Shown: positions 17,309 through 27,532 of the stretch, piece by piece
How the letters are laid out: each line of letters starts with the position of its first letter
Position numbering within the stretch: position 1 is the stretch's first letter
Made by a program: the position numbers and the translations under genes
Origin: Candidatus Ruthturnera sp.
GTDB lineage: Bacteria > Pseudomonadota > Gammaproteobacteria > PS1 > Pseudothioglobaceae
Direction: 5' to 3'
Assembly: GCA_030599095.1 (NCBI GenBank)
Contig: JAUVOQ010000003.1
Span: 1-58,057, forward strand
Length of the DNA: 58,057 nucleotides
Notes under the pieces: model-generated
The model's database searches: none
What the model was told of the DNA's origin: nothing
The model's input: only the letters and a program-made list of their open reading frames with translations

Positions 17309-18610
17309 ATGGGCTTGTCAATGATTGATAATCAAAAATCACAAGCTAATTCAGTTTTAGTGGCCAATACTATTGCATTTACAGCATGTTTTGCTGTGTG
17401 GGTAATGTTCTCAATTATCGGCATTCCAATTAAAGAGTTATTGGCGTTATCAGAAACTCAGTTTGGTTTATTGGTAGCAACCCCCATTCTAACGGGTTCA
17501 CTATTTAGACTGCCACTAGGCATGTTGACTGACAAAATTGGTGGACGTATTGTTTACTTTATTTTAATGCTAACCATGATTATTCCATTGTGGTTTATTG
17601 GCGATGCAACTCAGTATTGGCAGTTTTTAGTGTTGGGCTTATTTGTGGGCATTGCTGGTGCTTCATTTTCAGTGGGTATCGCTTATACTGCCAAGTGGTT
17701 TGACAAAGGACATCAAGGGTTTGCCATGGGTATTTTTGGTGCAGGTAATGCAGGCGCAGCATTAACTAAATTTGTTGCCCCTTCATTGGTAATGGCTTAT
17801 GGCTGGCAAGCAGTGCCTAAGATTTATGCAATGGCTATGATTGTTGTTGTGATTATGTATTGGATGTTTACTTATGAAGATCCAAACCATCAGGTTGCTG
17901 CATCCACTGTTACCATGAAAGAGCAGTTAAAAGCACTCAACGATCCCAATCTTTGGAAGTATATGCAATACTATTCATTGGTGTTTGGTGGTTTTGTAGC
18001 ACTGTCTTTATGGATGACAAAGTACTATATCAATGAGTATGGATTTGAGTTGACTACCGCAGCATTATTAGCAGCAATTTTTGTACTACCTTCAGGCATC
18101 ATTCGTGCATTGGGCGGATGGTTTTCAGATAAATACGGCGCTTATAAAGTAACTTGGTGGGTAATGTGGACTTCATTGATTAGTTTATTTTTCTTATCTT
18201 ATCCACAAACCGCTTTGGTTATCAAAACAACCACGGGTGAGGCAACATTTGATTTAAGTCTTAATGTGTGGGTATTTACTGCTTTTTTGTTTGTTTTAGG
18301 TATTTCTTGGGGGTTTGGTAAGGCGAGTGTGTTCAAGTTTTTGTCAGATGAATATCTAGATAATATTGGCGTAGTTTCAGGCATTGTTGGCTTGGCTGGC
18401 GGTATGGGTGGTTTTTTATTGCCGATTATGTTTGGCATATTAATTGACTATACGGGTATTAATAGTGTGATATTTATGTTGTTGTATGGGGCAACGGCAA
18501 TTTCTTTGGTTTGGATGTATTTTACGTTTGCTAAAGAGAGAGAAATTAAGCGTACTGAAAAAGCAAGGGTAGAAGCGTTAAAAGAATTTGCACAAATGCA
18601 ACAATCCTGA
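17309..18610 (+). CDS. narK: Nitrate/nitrite transporter NarK-type (433 aa)
   Basis: This is a major facilitator of the nitrate-nitrite porter group with about 12 membrane helices. The conserved GxxGxxxx loop appears as GAGNAGAALTKFVAP after helix 5, and SLFRLPLGMLTDKIGGR is the cytoplasmic loop signature. Its length fits a NarK1-type nitrate/proton importer. ATG at 17309 has AAGGG upstream; ATG at 17321 is an alternative. It is the first gene of the narK-narK-narGHJI block and is likely transcribed from the palindrome-containing region upstream. Confidence 0.92.
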   Translation: MGLSMIDNQKSQANSVLVANTIAFTACFAVWVMFSIIGIPIKELLALSETQFGLLVATPILTGSLFRLPLGMLTDKIGGRIVYFILMLTMIIPLWFIGDATQYWQFLVLGLFVGIAGASFSVGIAYTAKWFDKGHQGFAMGIFGAGNAGAALTKFVAPSLVMAYGWQAVPKIYAMAMIVVVIMYWMFTYEDPNHQVAASTVTMKEQLKALNDPNLWKYMQYYSLVFGGFVALSLWMTKYYINEYGFELTTAALLAAIFVLPSGIIRALGGWFSDKYGAYKVTWWVMWTSLISLFFLSYPQTALVIKTTTGEATFDLSLNVWVFTAFLFVLGISWGFGKASVFKFLSDEYLDNIGVVSGIVGLAGGMGGFLLPIMFGILIDYTGINSVIFMLLYGATAISLVWMYFTFAKEREIKRTEKARVEALKEFAQMQQS

Positions 18611-18728
18611 TGATGTTATTACTGCTTGAGCGGTTTTAGAATAAGTAGATTTGATTGAATAATTTAATAAAAGACGTAACGAATTTAAACAAACACATAC
18701 AGAATAATTTTTAATAAAGGAGATTAAG

Positions 18729-20342
18729 ATGGCTGAAGATATAAAAAACTGGAATCCAGATGATAAGTCTGAATGGGAAAGCACAGGCAAGGCAATTGCC
18801 AATCGTAACTTGTGGGTATCTATTCCAAGTTTATTATCAGGTTTTGCTGTATGGCTAATGTGGGGCATTATTACTGTACAAATGTTAAACACAGGTTATG
18901 GCGGTTTTGACAAATCCCAATTGTTTACGTTAGCAGCAATTGCGGGTTTATCTGGTGCTACTTTAAGAATTCCATCAACCTTCTTTATTCGCCTAGCGGG
19001 TGGTAGAAACACCATTTTCTTAACCACTTCACTTTTAATATTGCCAGCATTAGGGTTGGGAATGGCGCTTTCAACGCCAGACACACCATTTTGGACGTTT
19101 CAAGTTTTGGCTTTATTATCTGGTTTTGGTGGCGGTAACTTTGCCTCTTCAATGTCTAATATTTCCTTTTTCTTTCCAAAGAGAATTCAAGGTTATTCTT
19201 TAGGCATGAATGCTGGTTTGGGTAACTTTGGCGTAACCACCATGCAAATTGTGATTCCATTGGTGATGACCCTCGCAGTGATGGGCAACCCAACAGAATT
19301 GCAAATTGCTTCAGGCACTTTAATTGGCAAAATTCCTGCTGGTACTGACACCTATTTGCAAAATGCAGGTTATGTTTGGTTGATTATTTTAATCCCACTT
19401 GCGATTGCTTCTTGGCTGGGAATGAATAATATTACCGAGGATCACGTATCCCCTAAGATTGGTTCAACCTTAGGCGCATTCATTAAAATTATTGTTATGT
19501 TGATCCTAGGTCTTGCAACTGCAGCCTTTGGCTTGTGGTTGATGTTGCCTGAAGTGGCATATGGGTCAGGACTAATGGTAAGTAAATGGGTGGCACTACC
19601 TATTATTATTGCTTTAACAGTGTTTTTATTAAAGTTTTTACCTTTGGGTGCTGATTATAAAGAAGGCTTAAAGCGTCAGTATAAAATCTTTGAAAACAAA
19701 CACACTTGGGCGATGACTATTATTTATGTGATGACCTTTGGCTCTTTTATTGGTTATGCGGCAACTTTGGCTTTATCCATCAAAGTCATCTTCGGCTTTC
19801 AGCATATTATGGTTGATGGTGTTATGACGCATAATACGGTCAATCTAAACGGTCCATCAGCACTCACTTATGCCTGGATGGGCGCTTTTGTTGGCGCACT
19901 TATTCGACCGCTTGGAGGTATCATCGCTGATAAAATTGGTGGCGCTAAGGTAACACAAATCATTTCTAGTGTTATGGTGTTATCGGCATTGGGCGTTGCT
20001 TATTTTATGAAACAGGCTTATGCATCTGCCACACCTGAAGAGTTCTTTTGGCCCTTTTTGATTTTATTTGTGGTGTTATTTGCAATGACAGGTTTGGGTA
20101 ATGGCTCAACCTTTAGAACTATTTCTCAAGTATTTAACAAAGAGCAAGCAGGTCCAGTGTTGGGTTGGACTTCTGCAGTAGCAGCTTATGGTGCATTTAT
20201 CATCCCTAAAGTATTTGGTGAGCAAATTAAACTAACCACACCTGAAAATGCCTTGTATGGTTTTGCTGTGTTTTACGCCGTGTGTATGGTTATTAATTGG
20301 TGGTTTTATTTACGTAAAAATGCAGAGTTTCATAATCCATAA
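18729..20342 (+). CDS. narK2: Nitrate/nitrite antiporter NarK-type (537 aa)
   Basis: A second nitrate-nitrite porter, longer than the first. It shows LRIPSTFFIRLAGGRNT (loop motif), GFGGGNFASSMSNISFFFPK, the signature GMNAGLGNFGVT, and later MGAFVGALIRPLGGIIADKIGG. Extra membrane-spanning segments around residues 245-300 account for its length. Such longer forms commonly act as nitrate/nitrite antiporters. The ribosome site AAAGGAG lies seven to eight bases before ATG. The pair would permit both nitrate entry and nitrite export. Confidence 0.92.
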   Translation: MAEDIKNWNPDDKSEWESTGKAIANRNLWVSIPSLLSGFAVWLMWGIITVQMLNTGYGGFDKSQLFTLAAIAGLSGATLRIPSTFFIRLAGGRNTIFLTTSLLILPALGLGMALSTPDTPFWTFQVLALLSGFGGGNFASSMSNISFFFPKRIQGYSLGMNAGLGNFGVTTMQIVIPLVMTLAVMGNPTELQIASGTLIGKIPAGTDTYLQNAGYVWLIILIPLAIASWLGMNNITEDHVSPKIGSTLGAFIKIIVMLILGLATAAFGLWLMLPEVAYGSGLMVSKWVALPIIIALTVFLLKFLPLGADYKEGLKRQYKIFENKHTWAMTIIYVMTFGSFIGYAATLALSIKVIFGFQHIMVDGVMTHNTVNLNGPSALTYAWMGAFVGALIRPLGGIIADKIGGAKVTQIISSVMVLSALGVAYFMKQAYASATPEEFFWPFLILFVVLFAMTGLGNGSTFRTISQVFNKEQAGPVLGWTSAVAAYGAFIIPKVFGEQIKLTTPENALYGFAVFYAVCMVINWWFYLRKNAEFHNP

Positions 20343-20374
20343 ACATTAAAAAATAAACTGAAGTAATACGAATG

Positions 20375-20395
20375 GCGCTTCTTTGTCAAAAGCGC
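20375..20395. promoter_or_regulatory. Hairpin between narK2 and narG
   Basis: GCGCTT (20375-20380) and AAGCGC (20390-20395) form a perfect 6-bp stem with a 9-nt loop. There is no T run, so a processing or stability element is more likely than a terminator. Confidence 0.4.
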
Positions 20396-20443
20396 TAAGT
20401 AAAATAATTTAACAAAAAAGCAAGATAGAAACAGGAGATAAGA

Positions 20444-23400
20444 ATGAGTCATTTATTAGACAGAGTAACATTTTTTACCAAGTCAAAGCCTGAGGATTTT
20501 TCCGATGGTCATGGGAAATTGGTACATGAAAACAGAGATTGGGAAAGGGCTTATCGCAACCGTTGGGGGCATGATAAAGTTGTTCGTTCAACTCATGGTG
20601 TTAATTGCACAGGTTCATGTAGTTGGAAAATTTATGTAAAAAATGGCTTAGTAACTTGGGAAACACAGCAAACCAACTATCCAAGAACTCGTCCAGATTT
20701 ACCAGACCATGAGCCTAGAGGTTGCCAAAGAGGCGCGACCTATTCATGGTATTTATATAGTGCCACTCGCCTGAAATATCCCTTAATTCGTTCTAGGTTA
20801 CTAAAAATTTGGCGTGATGCTAAAAAACAAAATGTTGATCCTGTTGATGCGTGGAAATCCATCATGGATGACAAAGCTAAAACAAAAGAATACAAGCAAG
20901 TTCGTGGCTTGGGTGGCATGGTTCGTGCTGACTGGGACGAGGTTAATGAAATTATTGTGGCTGCCAATATCTACACTGCTAAAATTTATGGTCCAGATAG
21001 GGTTGTTGGCTTTTCACCCATTCCTGCCATGTCAATGGTGTCTTATGCGGCGGGCTCTCGCTATTTATCATTAATTGGCGGTACTTGTTTAAGTTTTTAC
21101 GATTGGTATTGTGATTTACCGCCAGCATCTCCACAAACTTGGGGCGAGCAAACTGACGTACCAGAAAGTGCTGATTGGTACAATTCATCTTATATTATGG
21201 CGTGGGGTTCTAATGTGCCTCAAACTCGTACTCCAGATGCCCACTTTTTTACAGAATCTCGCTATAACGGCACCAAAACAATTGCAATAACACCTGATTT
21301 TAGTGAAGTTGCTAAGTTGTCTGATGAGTGGATGAGTCCAACTCAAGGTACAGATGCAGCCCTTGCTATGACAATGGGACATGTGATTTTAAAAGAGTAT
21401 CACGTCACCAATAAAAGTGAATATTTCACCAACTATATCAAGCAATATACAGACATGCCATTTTTAGTCATGTTGGAAGAAAAACAAGGCGTGCTTGCAG
21501 CTGGGAGAACGCTTCGAGCTTCAGATATTGATGGCGCTTTGGGCGAAAAAGACAACACTGAATGGAAGCCATTACTCATTGATGGGAAAACTAACAAAAT
21601 CGTTGTTCCAACAGGAACAGTTGGTTCTCGCTGGGATGGTTCTGGAAAGTGGAATATTGAACATAAAAACGCCATGAATGGTGTAGATATTGACCCAGAA
21701 ACCACCTTAAAAGATGACAACGATGAAATTGTATCTGTTGGTTTTCCGTATTTTAATAACAAAGCACACGATCAAGAGATATTTACAAACACAGATCATG
21801 ATTCTGTTTTAATGAGGAGCGTACCCATTAAGAAAGTTAAATTAGCTGATGGTAGGCAAGTTAAAGTTGCAACAGTGTTTGATTTAATGATGGCAAACTA
21901 CAGCGTTGATCAAGGACTAGGCGGTGATAATGTGGCCAGTTCGTTTGATGATGATGTGCCTTATACGCCTGCTTGGTGTGAAAAAGTAACAGGCGTGCCA
22001 AAAGAGCAAAGCATTCGTATTGCTAGAGAGTTTTCAGAAAATGCGGATAAAACACAAGGTAAATCAATGGTCATTTTAGGGGCTGCTGTTAATCATTGGT
22101 ACCATATGGATATGATTTATCGTGGCATTATTAATATGCTAATGATGTGTGGTTGTGTTGGTAAATCAGGCGGTGGCTGGTCTCATTATGTGGGTCAAGA
22201 AAAACTTCGTCCACAAACAGGATGGTTGCCATTGGCATTTGGCTTAGACTGGCATCGTCCGCCTCGCCAAATGAATGGCACTTCATTCTTTTATAATCAT
22301 TCTAGTCAATGGCGCTATGAAAAACTAGAGGTTGATGATATTTTGTCTCCATTGGCTGACAAAAAACAGTGGGAAAACTATGCCATGATAGATTGCAATG
22401 TTCGTAGTGAAAAAATGGGTTGGTTGCCTTCAGCGCCACAGTTTGAAGAAAATCCATTAGAAATTACTAAGCAAGCAGAAAAAGCAGGCATGGACGTTAA
22501 GGATTATATTGTTAAACAACTTAAATCCAAAGAGTTGAAGTTCTCTTGTGAAGACCCTGATAATCCAAAAAACTTCCCCCATAATATGTTCATTTGGCGT
22601 TCTAATTTATTAGGCTCTAGTGGTAAAGGGCACGAGTATTTATTGAAGCATTTACTGGGTGCACAAAATGCAGTATTGGGCAACGAGACAGACAAAAAAC
22701 CATCTGAAGTTAAATGGCGTGAGGGTGCAGAAGGCAAGGTTGATTTGTTTGTAACGCTGGATTTTAGAATGTCAACCACGTGTTTGTATTCAGATATCGT
22801 TTTGCCATCCGCAACTTGGTATGAAAAGAATGATTTAAATACCTCAGATATGCATCCCTTTATTCATCCACTGTCTAAAGCGGTAGACCCTGCTTGGGAA
22901 TCAAGGAGTGATTGGGAAATTTATAAAGGGTTGGCTAAAAAATTCTCAGCGCTTTGTCCGGGGCATTTAGGCAAAGAAAAAGATGTGGTTGCTTTGCCTA
23001 TTTTGCACGATACACCAGCAGAAATGGCACAAGCAATTGATGTTAAAGCTTGGTTTGATGACGAGTGTGAGGCGATTCCTGGTAAAACCATGCCAAACTT
23101 TATTGAAGTTGAAAGGAATTATCCAGATACCTATAAAAAGTTTACCTCTCTAGGTCCGTTAATGTCTAAGATGGGTAATGGTGGTAAGGGCATTTCTTGG
23201 AACACTGAAGACGAGGTTGCTTTATTGGGCGGTTTAAATAAAATCGTTAGAGAAGAGGGTGTTTCTAAAGGACTTCCTAAAATAGAAACTGATATTGATG
23301 CAACCGAAGTTATTTTATCTTTGGCACCTGAAACCAATGGACAAGTCGCTGTTAAAGCTTGGAAAGCATTGGGTAAAATAACAGGTAGAGATCATACTCA

Positions 23401-24178
23401 CTTAGCAAAACCCAAAGAAGATGAGAAAATTAGGTTTAGAGATGTGCAAGCACAACCTAGAAAAATCATCTCATCACCAACTTGGTCAGGGCTTGAGGAT
23501 GAGCATGTTAGTTATAATGCGGGTTATACCAATGTGCATGAATACATTCCTTGGCGAACATTAACAGGCAGGCAACAATTCTATCAAGACCATAAATGGA
23601 TGGTAGATTTTGGTGAAAACTTGTGTACTTACAAACCGCCTATCAATACCAAAACCGTTGCGCCTATTATTAATGAGAATAACGATGGACGTTCTCAAGT
23701 TGTCCTAAACTGGATCACACCACATCAAAAATGGGGTATTCATTCTACTTATTCTGATAACTTATTAATGCTCACACTTAATCGTGGTGGTCCAGTGGTA
23801 TGGATAAGTGAAATTGATGCCAAAAAGATTGGTGTGGCAGACAATGATTGGATTGAGTTATATAATGTTAATGGCACAATTGCAGCAAGAGCTGTGGTAT
23901 CACAAAGGGTGCCAGAAGGCATGTCATTGATGTATCATGCTCAAGAAAAAATTACCACCACACCTGTGGCAGAAAAATCAGGGTTTAGAGGCGGTATTCA
24001 CAATTCAGTTACTAGAACAATTACCAAACCAACTCATATGATTGGTGGCTATGCACAATTGTCTTATGGATTTAACTATTACGGCACTGTTGGCTCTAAT
24101 CGTGATGAGTTTGTAGTCGTGCGTAAAATGAACAAAGTAGATTGGAAGGATGAACCAGCAAAGGGGGTTAACTCATGA
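20444..24178 (+). CDS. narG: Respiratory nitrate reductase alpha subunit
   Basis: The catalytic molybdenum subunit reduces nitrate on the cytoplasmic side of the membrane. At 1244 aa it has full NarG length. The FS0 cluster ligands appear as THGVNCTGSCSW and RGCQRGA. The molybdenum-region motif YNSSYIMAWGSNVPQTRTPD carries the Asp ligand of NarG type. No twin-arginine signal exists beyond the usual vestigial N-terminal segment. AGGAG precedes the ATG. It overlaps narH by 4 bp (ATGA), opening a tightly coupled narGHJI operon. Confidence 0.98.
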   Translation: MSHLLDRVTFFTKSKPEDFSDGHGKLVHENRDWERAYRNRWGHDKVVRSTHGVNCTGSCSWKIYVKNGLVTWETQQTNYPRTRPDLPDHEPRGCQRGATYSWYLYSATRLKYPLIRSRLLKIWRDAKKQNVDPVDAWKSIMDDKAKTKEYKQVRGLGGMVRADWDEVNEIIVAANIYTAKIYGPDRVVGFSPIPAMSMVSYAAGSRYLSLIGGTCLSFYDWYCDLPPASPQTWGEQTDVPESADWYNSSYIMAWGSNVPQTRTPDAHFFTESRYNGTKTIAITPDFSEVAKLSDEWMSPTQGTDAALAMTMGHVILKEYHVTNKSEYFTNYIKQYTDMPFLVMLEEKQGVLAAGRTLRASDIDGALGEKDNTEWKPLLIDGKTNKIVVPTGTVGSRWDGSGKWNIEHKNAMNGVDIDPETTLKDDNDEIVSVGFPYFNNKAHDQEIFTNTDHDSVLMRSVPIKKVKLADGRQVKVATVFDLMMANYSVDQGLGGDNVASSFDDDVPYTPAWCEKVTGVPKEQSIRIAREFSENADKTQGKSMVILGAAVNHWYHMDMIYRGIINMLMMCGCVGKSGGGWSHYVGQEKLRPQTGWLPLAFGLDWHRPPRQMNGTSFFYNHSSQWRYEKLEVDDILSPLADKKQWENYAMIDCNVRSEKMGWLPSAPQFEENPLEITKQAEKAGMDVKDYIVKQLKSKELKFSCEDPDNPKNFPHNMFIWRSNLLGSSGKGHEYLLKHLLGAQNAVLGNETDKKPSEVKWREGAEGKVDLFVTLDFRMSTTCLYSDIVLPSATWYEKNDLNTSDMHPFIHPLSKAVDPAWESRSDWEIYKGLAKKFSALCPGHLGKEKDVVALPILHDTPAEMAQAIDVKAWFDDECEAIPGKTMPNFIEVERNYPDTYKKFTSLGPLMSKMGNGGKGISWNTEDEVALLGGLNKIVREEGVSKGLPKIETDIDATEVILSLAPETNGQVAVKAWKALGKITGRDHTHLAKPKEDEKIRFRDVQAQPRKIISSPTWSGLEDEHVSYNAGYTNVHEYIPWRTLTGRQQFYQDHKWMVDFGENLCTYKPPINTKTVAPIINENNDGRSQVVLNWITPHQKWGIHSTYSDNLLMLTLNRGGPVVWISEIDAKKIGVADNDWIELYNVNGTIAARAVVSQRVPEGMSLMYHAQEKITTTPVAEKSGFRGGIHNSVTRTITKPTHMIGGYAQLSYGFNYYGTVGSNRDEFVVVRKMNKVDWKDEPAKGVNS

Positions 24179-25716
24179 AAATAAGAGCACAGATAGGAAT
24201 GGTTTTAAACTTGGATAAGTGTATTGGTTGTCATACGTGTTCGGTCACTTGTAAAAATGTATGGACCTCACGCCAAGGTGTTGAGTACGCTTGGTTTAAC
24301 AATGTAGAAACAAAGCCTGGCATTGGCTATCCTGTTGATTGGGAAAATCAAGATAAGTGGCATGGTGGTTGGGTGTCTAAAAATGGTAAATTGCAGCCTA
24401 AGGTTGGTGGCAAGTTTAGATTATTAGCAAAAATATTCGCCAACCCTGATTTGCCTGAAATTGACGATTACTACGAACCATTCACGTTTAATTATGCGCA
24501 TTTACAAAATGCACCTGAAATGGTGACTCCGCCTGTGGCAAGACCACACTCTATGATTACTGGCGAAGTGATGGAAAAACCAGAATGGGGACCTAATTGG
24601 GAAGAAATTTTGGGTGGTGAATTTGAAAAACGCTCAAAAGATTACAACTTTAAAACCATAGAAAAAGAGATTTATGGACAGTTTGAAAATACATTTATGA
24701 TGTATTTACCACGCTTGTGTGAGCATTGCCTTAATCCAGCTTGTGTGGCAGCATGTCCATCTGGCGCTATTTATAAACGCGAAGAAGACGGCATTGTTTT
24801 AATCGATCAAGACAAATGTCGTGGTTGGAGAATGTGCGTTAGTGCTTGCCCTTACAAAAAGATTTACTACAATTGGCAATCTGGAAAATCAGAAAAATGC
24901 ACGTTTTGCTACCCAAGAATAGAATCTGGAGAGCCAACGGTTTGTTCTGAAACCTGTGTTGGTAGAATTCGCTCATTAGGGGTTATTCTTTATGATGCGG
25001 ATAAAATTGAAGAAATGGCTAACATGAGTGATGAAAAAGATTTATATGAAGCGCAGTTAAAAATATTCTTAGATCCAAACGATAAAGCCGTTCAAGCACA
25101 AGCCAAAAAAGATGGCGTGCCCGATAGTTGGATTGAAGCCGCTCAAAACTCGCCAGTTTATAAAATGGCAATTGACTGGAAGGTGGCTTTTCCACTGCAT
25201 CCTGAATATAGAACACTGCCTATGGTTTGGTACGTGCCACCATTATCTCCAATTCAAAATGCAATTGAAAAGGGTGTGATTGACAATCGTGGTCCTATTC
25301 CAAATGTGGAAGAGTTGCGTATTCCAATTCGTTATTTGGCGAATATGCTCACAGCAGGTGATGATAAGCCCGTTATATTTGCCTTAAAAAGAATGATTGC
25401 GATGCGTAACTTTATGCGTGCAAAGCGTGTTGATAATACCATCTTAACTGAGGTGTTGGACGAGGTGGGCTTAACTCAAGATATGGTTGATGATATGTAT
25501 AGAACCATGGCACTAGCCGCTTATGAAGATAGATTTGTGATTCCTACTAATCATAAAGAATATGCAGGCGAAACCCCTTTTGATAATGAAATTGCTTTTG
25601 ATACCAGATCTTCTTGTGGGTTTAGTTTTGGCAATGGTTGTTCTGAAGGTGCGACAACGGCGACCTTGTTTGGTGGCAAAATGCATTCTAATACCATGAA
25701 TGGCAAGATTGTATGA
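24175..25716 (+). CDS. narH: Respiratory nitrate reductase beta subunit
   Basis: NarH is the iron-sulfur wire between NarI hemes and NarG. Cys clusters in order: CIGCHTCSVTCKNVW, CEHCLNPACVAACPSG, CRGWRMCVSACPYKKI (Trp in place of one Cys, giving the characteristic 3Fe-4S cluster), and CTFC plus CSETCVGR. At 513 aa it matches E. coli NarH. It overlaps narG and narJ by 4 bp each. Confidence 0.98.
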   Translation: MKIRAQIGMVLNLDKCIGCHTCSVTCKNVWTSRQGVEYAWFNNVETKPGIGYPVDWENQDKWHGGWVSKNGKLQPKVGGKFRLLAKIFANPDLPEIDDYYEPFTFNYAHLQNAPEMVTPPVARPHSMITGEVMEKPEWGPNWEEILGGEFEKRSKDYNFKTIEKEIYGQFENTFMMYLPRLCEHCLNPACVAACPSGAIYKREEDGIVLIDQDKCRGWRMCVSACPYKKIYYNWQSGKSEKCTFCYPRIESGEPTVCSETCVGRIRSLGVILYDADKIEEMANMSDEKDLYEAQLKIFLDPNDKAVQAQAKKDGVPDSWIEAAQNSPVYKMAIDWKVAFPLHPEYRTLPMVWYVPPLSPIQNAIEKGVIDNRGPIPNVEELRIPIRYLANMLTAGDDKPVIFALKRMIAMRNFMRAKRVDNTILTEVLDEVGLTQDMVDDMYRTMALAAYEDRFVIPTNHKEYAGETPFDNEIAFDTRSSCGFSFGNGCSEGATTATLFGGKMHSNTMNGKIV

Positions 25717-26387
25717 AAACGCTTAAAGTCTTAGCCATTTTATTATCTTATCCGGACGCTAATGTTCATAAAAATGTTGATGGTTTGGTTGAGGTTTTAA
25801 AGCAAGAATCTTTGTTATCTAGAAAAACACTTAAAGAATTATTGTCTTTTATAGAGGATTATAAAAACAAGGATTTTTTAGAGTTGCAAGAGCGTTTTGT
25901 GGCAACTTTCGATAGAAGTCGCGCTCATTGTTTAAACTTATTTGAGCATATTCATGGCGAATCGCGTGATCGTGGTCAGGCTATGGTTGATTTAATTGAT
26001 ATGTATGCAAAGAAAAATTTGTTTATTAATAAGAAAGAACTGCCCGATTATCTGCCGTTATTTTTAGAGTATTTGTCTTTATGTGATGCTCAAGAGGCGG
26101 CAACTTCATTGGGAGATACGATTGATATTATTGCCTTAATTGGCGGACAGCTTAAAAAAAATAAATCACCTTATCAGGTTATTTTTTCTGCATTAGAAGA
26201 GTTATCCAATATCAAGGCGAATCAATTTAAAGTGGCAGAAGCAATAGAAAATAGCCCCAAAGAGCCAGAAACATTAGACGAGTTAGACGAGTTATGGCAA
26301 GAACAAGAAGCATTTAGTGGCGAATCATCAGAGTGTAGTACTTGTGAAACCAGTGCAACACTAACACAACACGGAGATATATTATGA
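25713..26387 (+). CDS. narJ: Nitrate reductase assembly chaperone
   Basis: NarJ is the TorD-family chaperone that holds NarG until the cofactor is inserted. The all-helical 224-aa protein shows LKVLAILLSYPDANV at the N-terminus and HIHGESRDRGQAMVDL, a hallmark stretch. The acidic, Cys-bearing tail (SSECSTCETSA) is typical for the family. It overlaps narH and narI by 4 bp. Confidence 0.95.
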   Translation: MKTLKVLAILLSYPDANVHKNVDGLVEVLKQESLLSRKTLKELLSFIEDYKNKDFLELQERFVATFDRSRAHCLNLFEHIHGESRDRGQAMVDLIDMYAKKNLFINKKELPDYLPLFLEYLSLCDAQEAATSLGDTIDIIALIGGQLKKNKSPYQVIFSALEELSNIKANQFKVAEAIENSPKEPETLDELDELWQEQEAFSGESSECSTCETSATLTQHGDIL

Positions 26388-27064
26388 ATATTTTTTTAGA
26401 TCAGTTTTTTTTCGGCTACTACCCTTATATTGCCATGACAATATTTATTGTGGGCAGTGCACTGCGTTACGATAGAGACCAATACACTTGGAAAGCAGAC
26501 TCATCACAATTATTGCGAAAAAAAGGCATGTTGTGGGGTAGTAATTTATTCCATGTTGGGATTATTTTATTATTCTTTGGTCATTTTGTTGGTCTATTAA
26601 CGCCAGAATGGATTTATCACCCCTTTATGAGTGCTGCTACTAAGCAAATAATGGCAATGATTGCTGGTGGTATTTTTGGCACGATGTGTTTGGTTGGCAT
26701 GTTAATTTTACTAAATAGACGCTTGTTTGATAAACGCATTAGCAAAACCAGTAAGTTTAGCGATACCTTTATCTTGCTTTATCTGTTCGCACAATTGTTA
26801 CTAGGCTTGTTAACCATTCCTTATTCAGCGCAACATTTAGATGGCAGTTCAATGGTTGCTTTGGCCAATTGGGCACAACACATCACTACCTTTAGAATGG
26901 GTGCCGCTGATTTTATTATTGCTGAGGCTTGGGTATTCAAGTTGCATTTAGTATTAGGCATGACACTTTTTGTTATTTTCCCATTTACTCGATTGGTGCA
27001 TATTTGGAGCGTACCACTGCAATATTTAACCCGTACAAATTATCAAATAGTAAGAAGAAGGTAA
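26384..27064 (+). CDS. narI: Respiratory nitrate reductase gamma subunit
   Basis: The membrane cytochrome b subunit oxidises quinol and passes electrons to NarH. Five membrane helices are apparent in 226 aa. Heme-ligand histidines lie in LFHVGIILLFFGHFVG near the N-terminal half and in KLHLVLGMTLFVIFPFTRLVHIW near the C-terminus. It starts in a 4-bp overlap with narJ. A parvulin-family protein follows after 6 bp. Confidence 0.96.
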   Translation: MNIFLDQFFFGYYPYIAMTIFIVGSALRYDRDQYTWKADSSQLLRKKGMLWGSNLFHVGIILLFFGHFVGLLTPEWIYHPFMSAATKQIMAMIAGGIFGTMCLVGMLILLNRRLFDKRISKTSKFSDTFILLYLFAQLLLGLLTIPYSAQHLDGSSMVALANWAQHITTFRMGAADFIIAEAWVFKLHLVLGMTLFVIFPFTRLVHIWSVPLQYLTRTNYQIVRRR

Positions 27065-27070
27065 TTAATT

Positions 27071-27526
27071 ATGCCCATTAAAGTTAACCACACGGAAATT
27101 AGCGACGATGATGTATTTCAAGAAATGCAATATCAAACAGATGCCTCAAATGTAGAAGAGGTTATTTTTAAAGCAGCGCAAGCATTAGTGGTTCAACAAT
27201 TACTATTGCAGGCAGTTGGGGTTAAAAAAAGTGCCACCAATGAGGAAGAAAAAATTAATCAACTGTTAACTGACAATGTTATTATTCCTACAGCAAGTGT
27301 AGAATCCTGCGAGCGTTATTATGATAACAATAAAATTAAATTTTTAGACAAAGAAAGGGGTGAAACACTACCATTTGAAATGGTAGAGGCGTATATTAAA
27401 GAATATTTACAAAATCAATCCACAACTTCTGGCATTAATGAATACATCAAGATTCTTGCTGCTGAGGCAAATATACAAGGGTTTGATTTTGAAAACCCCA
27501 GCGTTATGAATATAAAAATACAATAA
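27071..27526 (+). CDS. nar-operon parvulin-family protein lacking the PPIase core
   Basis: The ends of this 151-aa protein resemble the NifM/SurA-type peptidyl-prolyl isomerase often found after narI. The N-terminal helical part includes VIFKAAQALVVQQLLLQAVGV, then VESCERYYDNNKIKF (about 77-91), where the family normally enters the rotamase domain. Instead the sequence jumps straight to GETLPFEMVEAYIKEYLQ and IKILAAEANIQGFDF, which is the family's C-terminal tail. About 90-100 residues of catalytic domain appear absent. It may act only as a chaperone for NarGHI. The family call is from recalled patterns; it begins 6 bp after narI. Confidence 0.65.
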   Translation: MPIKVNHTEISDDDVFQEMQYQTDASNVEEVIFKAAQALVVQQLLLQAVGVKKSATNEEEKINQLLTDNVIIPTASVESCERYYDNNKIKFLDKERGETLPFEMVEAYIKEYLQNQSTTSGINEYIKILAAEANIQGFDFENPSVMNIKIQ

Positions 27527-27532
27527 ACAATC

